A stretch of 64,000 bases of DNA from Nymphalis io (Eukaryota > Arthropoda > Insecta > Lepidoptera > Nymphalidae): contig NC_065918.1 in NCBI RefSeq assembly GCF_905147045.1, positions 806,001-870,000 of the forward strand, read 5' to 3'. Positions 60,301 to 64,000 of this stretch are shown here, in pieces. The notes under the pieces were generated by a model. The model saw only the letters and a list, made by a program, of their open reading frames with translations, was not told where the DNA came from and searched no databases. Position numbers and translations under genes: made by a program. Within the stretch, counting starts at the first letter, position 1. Every line of letters begins with the position of its first letter.

Positions 60301-63300
60301 GGGCTTTGTAAGGTTACATTCGAAGGTTTCACTGTAGCCTGTTTTTTGAATGTAATTATTTCTATTAAGATCACATCCGGTATTACATAAAAAAAACTAT
60401 AATTAAAATCTATATACCCCATTGTAATCAAGTGATTTAAGTACATCTCTACTCTTGGTATTTTACTTGTATTTCAAAAACATTTGGTCACTTGTTGGCG
60501 TTTTTGATTTTTAACATTTCATCTAAAATGATTTTCTTATGTATAATTACTGATTTATGGTATTTTTCTTACGTGTGAATCTTTATAATCAATTTAAGAT
60601 AATTACAGTCATCTCAATGATTTACTGAGCATATTATGTACGTCGTCCATCCGCTTGCATTTAATTATTTTCATTGAAAATTACGGTTTTATTAACAATT
60701 CCATATCAATTCAGCTCCACTTGAATTGAATAAAGATAAGTTTTATTTAAAAACAAAATATCAACTCTCTCTTAAAACCCGTTCAGTTACCAATGGATCC
60801 TATTTATTTATTTAAGATAATTTAAAATGGCATATTTAAATTATATTTCCGTACTGACACGATGACTGACATCATGTACAGATACAAATATATAAGACAT
60901 CGTATAAATGAGGGTCAATGCGATAGCGAAGCAGATAATCGATATAAATCATCTTGCGAGAGCATTGTCAAGTTTAAAAGTAAAAGTGCTCCGTAGGCAG
61001 AACGCGGAAGAAAGCATGTGCTCCGGGGGGCTGGGTGCGAGGGGCCTTTAGAGAAAGCCACGAGAAGGTCGCTACTTTTTCCCAAATATTCGGAGTGAAA
61101 GTGCGCGGCCATGCTCGAATTGGTCAAAATAACCCACAGAGCTAATCTTGCGCAGCATAAATTAAATATGGAATCTTTATGAAATTGTTTCTTATTAGCC
61201 GAAATTTATTTATTATATTGTATTCAGATATAATAAATACGTATCTCAAAAAAGTAGTAATATTATAAAGATTTTTTTATAAACCAATTTTTAATCTAAA
61301 TGGGTAATTTATTTAAAGTAACAAATTATTAAAGTTTAAAACAGTTGAGTTGGTACGATATCGAGATGGAAAATAACTTCGAGTTGGGTGTTTATATTGT
61401 AATAGGCGTAAAATATATATACAGCGAATAACAATTGTACTCGCGATCGACATGTGATTGAATGCTGTGGACACGTGTAACCTTCTAAACATTAATGCGG
61501 TGATTTCTTATAGATTGCGATCAAAATAAGGCATATTCTATCCAATGTTAAAGTTCTCTTTAGAATAATGTACGGCCAATATTAAAATAGCTACTGAAAT
61601 TTATCTACGGCTAAAATTTAAATTTCGAATTCTGTTTAATTCTTTGAGCCTTTTTTAATAATCGTTATATTATTATTATGGACTTATTAATGATATAATT
61701 TTGAATATTATACGTATCAACGCAACAAAAAATTTGTGGGACGTTTGTTGGTTTATTTTCTTCTACATAACTAGTGTTGAAAGTTTCTCATGAAAATAAG
61801 CAGTGACTTATTATGTAGACACAGTGAAGTAAATTCTAAACAATCTATCAATCGATATTTTTCGAATTATGGATTCCATGACGTTAAAATATTAATTTAT
61901 AAGATATACAAATGACTGATGTTTTATTGCAAATCAAACATTAATATGATATATATTCTAATTGTTATGATAATCGATTATTAACTATTAAAAAAAAAAA
62001 CATCTAATGTCATTAAAATGCGCTATAGTATGTATATTTTTAATATAATATTTACTTAAACGTGTTTCACTGTGTAAAAAAACATGCATAAATTATGTCA
62101 ATCATTATATCGTACCTATACTTAATAGAAACAACGCTAGCTTCTTTAACATTAATAATTAATGCCTATTTATCTTCGCATCGCATATTGTAAGACATAT
62201 ACATATACATATATACCTGCTATTTCTTGAAGTATTTTCCTCTACAGTAATATCTCGGTGTACGTTACTTTAGTTGATGTATAAAAAAAACAGTGATCAA
62301 ATTCTAACGATTGTTTAAATACGAAATAGATCATTGTAAATAAGTATTAAATATTAATACTATTAAAACAAATATAGTAATAATTTTTCGTACTTCAATT
62401 ATTATAAATATTTTATATATATATATATATATATAATAATTTATTTTAACACCTATTAAATATTACTTAAAAAGTGCATGTCATAAAATTTGTACTTTTT
62501 ATTATTATTTATTTTAAAATAGCGCCTTGATTCGAATATCGCTTTCAAAGCGGTAATCAACAGTTTGAATGTGAATCGATAAAACGCGAGTCCACGACGT
62601 ATGATCAATAATAAATTGAACTAGATCACGACTATATCACCATTTTACGGCCTTATTCCGATTACATTCGATTAAATACTAAATATGATAAAATATCACC
62701 TACCATATGAGTTTCATGAATTATTTTACCCATGCAGTTAATATATACAAGACCTAAAACATTGTAAATACTCTATGCAAATTAAAATAAACCTAATCTT
62801 TTGCGTCAACGAAATGAATTAATTTATCAGTATCGAGTACAGATAATGAGCAGTGGAATAATCTTTGACCCAGTGAACTAGAGATGCAATTTACCATGGA
62901 CGAGAGTTTGATTTGTATACACGGTGTTGTGTTCATTACACTGGTCCACTAGGGCTTCCCGATACCACTTTAATCGCCTTTGTGGCCGGACTCGCGGCCT
63001 TCCGTAAACCTACGCCTCGTGTCATTTACATAATCTCCTTTACTCTTTCTTTCGCATACACGTTCGAATGAACCTGAAGAACGTGACAACCCAATAATTT
63101 ACTGTTTATTATTTAATGATGTGAGGGTAAATAATTTTTTAAAACTCTAACGAAGATACGATGGATAAATCAAGAACCAAATATTGGCTCAAAACTATTA
63201 TAACAACGAAAAGTAGGATGCTGAGAAAGTTGGAAGCGAGAGGCGAGTCAAGAACCAAGGGAACAAAGAAATTTCGATGAGTCAAAAAGTTCCGATCGCG

Positions 63301-63597
63301 GGTTACGGTCGCCCACTTTCTCTTTTCGGTTGGTGTAGAGGCGAGCCCTGCCCGGGGACGAGCGTGCTGTAGAGAAAGTGCGCGATCTTCCCGCGATGCT
63401 ACGGTGCGAAACTGACCATTGACAAATACGTGCTGTCTCCAGATGTGGTATTGGCTCCATCGATCGTCGTCCTGGACGTGACCATGCTGGAGCTGAGGCA
63501 GCGAGGGCAGAGGGGGTGGCGGCGCCGGCGGTAGCAGCTGCGGGGGCGGCGCCGGCGGGCCGAGGGGCTGAACGGGCTGCGGGTGCTGGTACTCCAT
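45667..63597 (-). CDS. Pdp1: PAR-domain bZIP transcription factor Pdp1, 6 coding exons, 284 aa
   Basis: Nuclear DNA-binding activator of the HLF/TEF/DBP family. In insects Pdp1 feeds the circadian loop (activating Clock) and controls growth and metabolism. Exons, in transcript order, 63597-63417, 49590-49454, 49142-48935, 48454-48351, 46185-46048 and 45753-45667, join in phase to 855 nt. Residues 1-60 are Pro-rich. LWDKTLPYDPDLK and YVDLDEFLSENGMP (about 91-121) are the conserved PAR-family activation segments. The PAR domain SGRDFDPRTRAFSDEELKPQ leads into KKSRKQFVPDDLKDDKYWAR. The basic region NNMAAKRSRDARR is at 228-240, and the zipper has Leu at 253, 260, 267 and 274, ending LSKYADV. The first intron is 13.8 kb. 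Other promoters and N-termini are usual for this gene, so this is one isoform. Confidence 0.93.
46048..46185 (-). CDS. Pdp1: Pdp1 coding exon 5 (basic region)
   Basis: Acceptor gacgtcgtcggcag, donor gag|gtgggt, 46 codons in phase 0 at both ends. It encodes FVPDDLKDDKYWARRRKNNM and then AAKRSRDARRMKENQIALRA, the DNA-contacting helix, followed by GYLEKE, the first zipper leucine. Confidence 0.94.
46871..46888. promoter_or_regulatory. Full CRE beside a near-consensus PAR/E4BP4 site, Pdp1 intron 4
   Basis: tgacgtca at 46871-46878 is followed immediately by ataacgtaat, which differs from the PAR-family site RTTACGTAAY at one position. The pair lies in the intron between the PAR and basic-region exons. 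bZIP autoregulation is possible; this is motif evidence only. Confidence 0.35.
47209..47297. ncRNA. 89-nt pre-miRNA-like hairpin in Pdp1 intron 4
   Basis: A 13-bp perfect basal stem (47209-47221 with 47285-47297) continues into a 27-position upper stem with six scattered mismatches and a 9-nt loop (47249-47257). About 34 of 40 positions pair. Length, mismatch pattern and intronic position in an active gene suit a microRNA precursor, but a palindromic miniature transposon would look the same. No match to a known miRNA seed is claimed. Confidence 0.3.
48351..48454 (-). CDS. Pdp1: Pdp1 coding exon 4 (PAR domain)
   Basis: Acceptor cgtacacttccag, donor cag|gtaaat. It encodes FSMASSGRDFDPRTRAFSDE and then ELKPQPMIKKSRKQ, the proline- and acidic-rich box diagnostic for the PAR subfamily. 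It is among the most conserved parts of the gene. Confidence 0.93.
48935..49142 (-). CDS. Pdp1: Pdp1 coding exon 3
   Basis: Acceptor tttgcattccag. It encodes YVDLDEFLSENGMPGEG, a Gly-rich linker, then VTKRERSPSPSDCMSPDTIN and PPLSPADS, leaving one base at gtatgt. The same frame is open upstream of the acceptor and begins with an ATG at 49214, so a shorter isoform may start there. Confidence 0.9.
49143..49214 (-). CDS. Pdp1: Possible alternative Pdp1 start directly upstream of exon 3
   Basis: ATG at 49214 opens MSAASVSAASVVKSAACDV and TFAFQ, 24 codons in frame with YVDLDEFL. The stretch is GC-rich like exon and unlike intron, and an in-frame TAA lies further upstream. A transcript starting in intron 2 would make an N-terminally different factor retaining the PAR and bZIP domains. 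A weak alternative acceptor ctgcag just upstream is also in phase with exon 2. Neither use is proven. Confidence 0.35.
49454..49590 (-). CDS. Pdp1: Pdp1 coding exon 2
   Basis: Acceptor cttgttacag. It encodes KSVNNKDALEDKKDDSELWE, then AQAAFLGPNLWDKTLPYDPD and LKVQE at donor gtcagt. An alternative donor nine bases earlier (aag|gtacaa, ending at 49463) would drop VQE and keep the frame. I prefer the longer form because vertebrate relatives have a KVEY-like junction. Confidence 0.85.
50306..50311. promoter_or_regulatory. E-box CACGTG, Pdp1 intron 1
   Basis: It lies at the edge of a GC-richer stretch (50300-50425) that may itself be an old LINE fragment, so its regulatory value is doubtful. Confidence 0.2.
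51083..51310 (+). repeat. SINE, family 1, 5'-truncated, with a ttacgg tail
   Basis: The tRNA head is absent: the copy begins atttgtgattataattcatc, follows the family body to cattcacaggctgttacgg and ends in three to four ttacgg units. The tail shows the family's natural 3' repeat. 5' truncation is what target-primed reverse transcription gives. Confidence 0.8.
52930..53070. promoter_or_regulatory. GC-rich island A in Pdp1 intron 1
   Basis: It contains agttacgtgcgcacgc (PAR-half site ttacgt) and ccggcgcgcgcgcagcacgc in AT-rich surroundings. No frame with family motifs. Candidate alternative promoter or enhancer. Confidence 0.3.
53240..53470 (+). repeat. Old LINE-tail-like repeat fragment
   Basis: atgaagatttaaataaaatt and acgtcctggcttcgcacggg resemble insect LINE 3' sequences; the cttcgcacggg phrase is widespread in moths and butterflies. 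Limits are approximate. Confidence 0.35.
53830..54010. promoter_or_regulatory. GC-richer island B in Pdp1 intron 1
   Basis: Contains gggtcacgttttcgtc, gcgcttccgggccgctcg and ctcactttcgttggagaaag. The gaaag and actttc words recur in the other islands. Confidence 0.25.
54780..54895. promoter_or_regulatory. GC-richer island C in Pdp1 intron 1
   Basis: Contains gtggagaaagtggtaag, cgaggcgagcggttcactct and cacagcgaaagttctg. A 75-codon open frame at 54668 crosses it, without family motifs. Confidence 0.22.
55860..56060. promoter_or_regulatory. GC-richer island D with C/EBP- and PAR-type sites, Pdp1 intron 1
   Basis: A perfect C/EBP palindrome ttgcgcaa (55905-55912) and gttgcgtaat (56002-56011), one base from the PAR/E4BP4 consensus RTTAYGTAAY, lie 90 bp apart in a GC-richer patch. 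Known PAR and VRI proteins bind such sites, so auto- or cross-regulation is a reasonable inference. Confidence 0.4.
56736..56990 (-). pseudogene. RTE-type LINE C-terminal remnant
   Basis: The - strand reads LKECRLRWYGRILRRNDDHP, then IKKALNIPDRPRGRGRPPAT and WW, the end of the RTE-class endonuclease-reverse transcriptase seen widely in insects. Only the last 70-80 residues remain; the upstream end dissolves into a short gaaaaatt repeat. Confidence 0.7.
57317..57384. repeat. 68-bp near-perfect AT palindrome
   Basis: Arms atacattaagatta (57317-57330) and its complement (57371-57384) flank alternating TA dinucleotides, symmetric apart from one base pair (C at 57353). Such DNA extrudes cruciforms easily and is prone to assembly and replication errors. 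A further (TA)n run lies just before it (about 57284-57315). Confidence 0.8.
57940..58060 (+). repeat. Widespread insect repeat fragment (LINE-tail-like)
   Basis: tgtttatctgttacgctttc, cggctgaatcactaaaccga and tttcgataaaatt. The same phrase family occurs near 2380 and 5955. Exact family unknown. Confidence 0.4.
58190..58400 (-). repeat. Short dispersed repeat, family 3, very diverged, reverse
   Basis: ggtccggatgggaagtcatt, catcgtccatgcgccgctaa and tgcctgtgattacactgg keep the order of the reverse family-3 copies with heavy decay. Confidence 0.4.
58486..58491. promoter_or_regulatory. E-box CACGTG, Pdp1 intron 1
   Basis: aacacgtgcaac. CLOCK-CYCLE binds CACGTG and activates Pdp1 in Drosophila; here it is an unproven motif match. 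Confidence 0.25.
59400..59580. promoter_or_regulatory. GC-rich island E in Pdp1 intron 1
   Basis: Contains gttgcgcgggcgcaccg, gaggggccgggtacgcgg and gcggaagcgatagcggaag, then actctcgctagtcgagcc. It stands sharply out of AT-rich flanks and lacks a coding frame. Confidence 0.3.
60930..61150. promoter_or_regulatory. GC-rich island F in Pdp1 intron 1
   Basis: Contains aaaagtaaaagtgctccg, gcggaagaaagcatg, ccggggggctgggtgcg, ggagtgaaagtgcgcgg and a partial C/EBP word cttgcgca at its end. It shares the gaaagt and gcggaag words with islands B to E. Confidence 0.3.
61472..61477. promoter_or_regulatory. E-box CACGTG, Pdp1 intron 1
   Basis: Centre of the palindrome acacgtgt, about 2 kb upstream of nothing coding and 1.9 kb into the intron from exon 1. 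A CLOCK-CYCLE site is possible. Confidence 0.25.
62411..62433. repeat. (TA)n microsatellite
   Basis: About eleven TA units in intron 1; no gene context. Confidence 0.8.
63417..63597 (-). CDS. Pdp1: Pdp1 coding exon 1 (Pro-rich N-terminus)
   Basis: It starts MEYQHPQPVQPLGPPAPPP, continues Pro/Leu-rich and ends RWSQYHIWRQHVFVN plus one base at donor gtcagt. The phase fits exon 2 exactly, making Gly at the junction (VNGKSVNNKD). An in-frame TGA at 63615-63613 lies five codons before the ATG, fixing the start. G follows the ATG. Joining to an exon 13.8 kb away is inferred from phase, orientation and domain logic. Confidence 0.8.
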
Positions 63598-63817
63598 GAG
63601 GTAGGTACTCCGTCACTGATAACACATCGCGAGGCGCGCGGGTGGCGCTGGCCAGTGCGCGGGCGTGCGTGCGCGGCGGCGAGCAGCGCGCGAGTCTCCT
63701 CGCAGCGAACAGCCGGCGTGCGCGCCCCCCTGCCGCCGCCCCACCCTACACCCCCACCTCTCGGCTCCATCGGTGAAGCCCTGCCGTGTCGGGCCCCCGT
63801 GCGAATGACATAATACT
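63598..63817 (-). promoter_or_regulatory. Pdp1: Pdp1 leader and candidate transcription start in a GC-rich island
   Basis: On the - strand an arthropod initiator tcagt has its A at 63817. There is no TATA box, and the downstream element is poor. The following 220 nt are very GC-rich up to the ATG at 63597. Three upstream ATGs precede the main start: 63811 (21 codons), 63770 (a long frame overlapping the main start) and 63627 (a four-codon frame MCYQ ending 15 nt before the main ATG). Translation control by these is possible. The start site is motif-based. Confidence 0.4.
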
Positions 63818-64000
63818 GATGCACGATCACTCTCGCCAATGATAACCGATTACCGGCACACATAACATGCGCGTGCGCATTGTTGTAAACAAGCGATACA
63901 TCCTAAGATTCCATTAGCGATCGGGTCAACTTTATCGCAAAAACATAAAACGATGCCTTATTGCGTCTGTCCAACGTAGCTTAAGATGATGAAGAATATT
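63818..64000. other. Sequence upstream of the candidate Pdp1 start
   Basis: It returns to moderate AT content, with gcgcacgcgcatg and tgttgtaaacaagcgata. No gene seen; too short to judge promoter elements further. Confidence 0.4.

Larger units (their letters stand above)
49591..63416 (-). other. Pdp1 intron 1, 13.8 kb
   Basis: Mostly AT-rich, with a SINE, a LINE tail, microsatellites and a series of GC-richer islands listed separately. Long first introns of clock bZIP genes usually carry alternative promoters and enhancers. No further exon with recognisable PAR-bZIP sequence was found between the two coding exons, but short alternative first exons would be hard to see. Confidence 0.55.

Noticed and set aside
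63399..63863. 154-codon - strand frame overlapping Pdp1 exon 1
   Set aside because: It reads the GC-rich leader and exon in another frame. Kept only as a possible uORF (from ATG 63770), not as a gene.

Overview
The window looks like nuclear DNA of a lepidopteran, probably a butterfly. It is AT-rich, the genes are split by introns with GT-AG borders, and tRNA-headed SINEs and other short repeats typical of moths and butterflies are scattered throughout. I see no bacterial or viral genes, no operons and no CRISPR. All exon limits below come from reading frames, splice dinucleotides and phase bookkeeping; no transcript data were available.

Three protein-coding genes are supported. (1) 1244-4001, + strand: the last three coding exons of L-lactate dehydrogenase; its 5' exons lie before the window. 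(2) 24976-38061, + strand: a complete eight-exon SLC36-type proton-coupled amino acid transporter of 464 codons, with a candidate TATA/initiator promoter and short leader exon at about 24070-24168. Its last intron holds a 3.6-kb non-LTR retrotransposon with a nonsense codon and a frameshift. (3) 63597-45667, - strand: a PAR-domain bZIP transcription factor, Pdp1, as six phase-compatible coding exons (284 aa). It has a 13.8-kb first intron, a GC-rich first exon and leader at the right edge, and a long, spliced, GC-rich inferred 3' UTR reaching down to about 42.9 kb.

Layout: 0-4.4 kb Ldh; 4.4-24 kb intergenic or distal leader region filled with SINEs and DNA-transposon remnants, including a 1505-bp Tc1-type element with a frameshifted transposase; 24-38.4 kb transporter; 38.4-42.9 kb repeat-rich spacer with an apparently identical 883-bp tandem duplication; 42.9-63.8 kb Pdp1.

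The three genes do not form a pathway. Ldh regenerates NAD+ from pyruvate, the transporter moves amino acids, and Pdp1 is a clock and metabolic regulator in insects. The most interesting unexplained structures are an 89-nt pre-miRNA-like hairpin in a Pdp1 intron, the tandem duplication whose left breakpoint sits in a hairpin loop, an in-frame alternative Pdp1 start, a uORF overlapping the Pdp1 start codon, and a series of GC-richer islands with PAR/C-EBP-type sites in the first Pdp1 intron.
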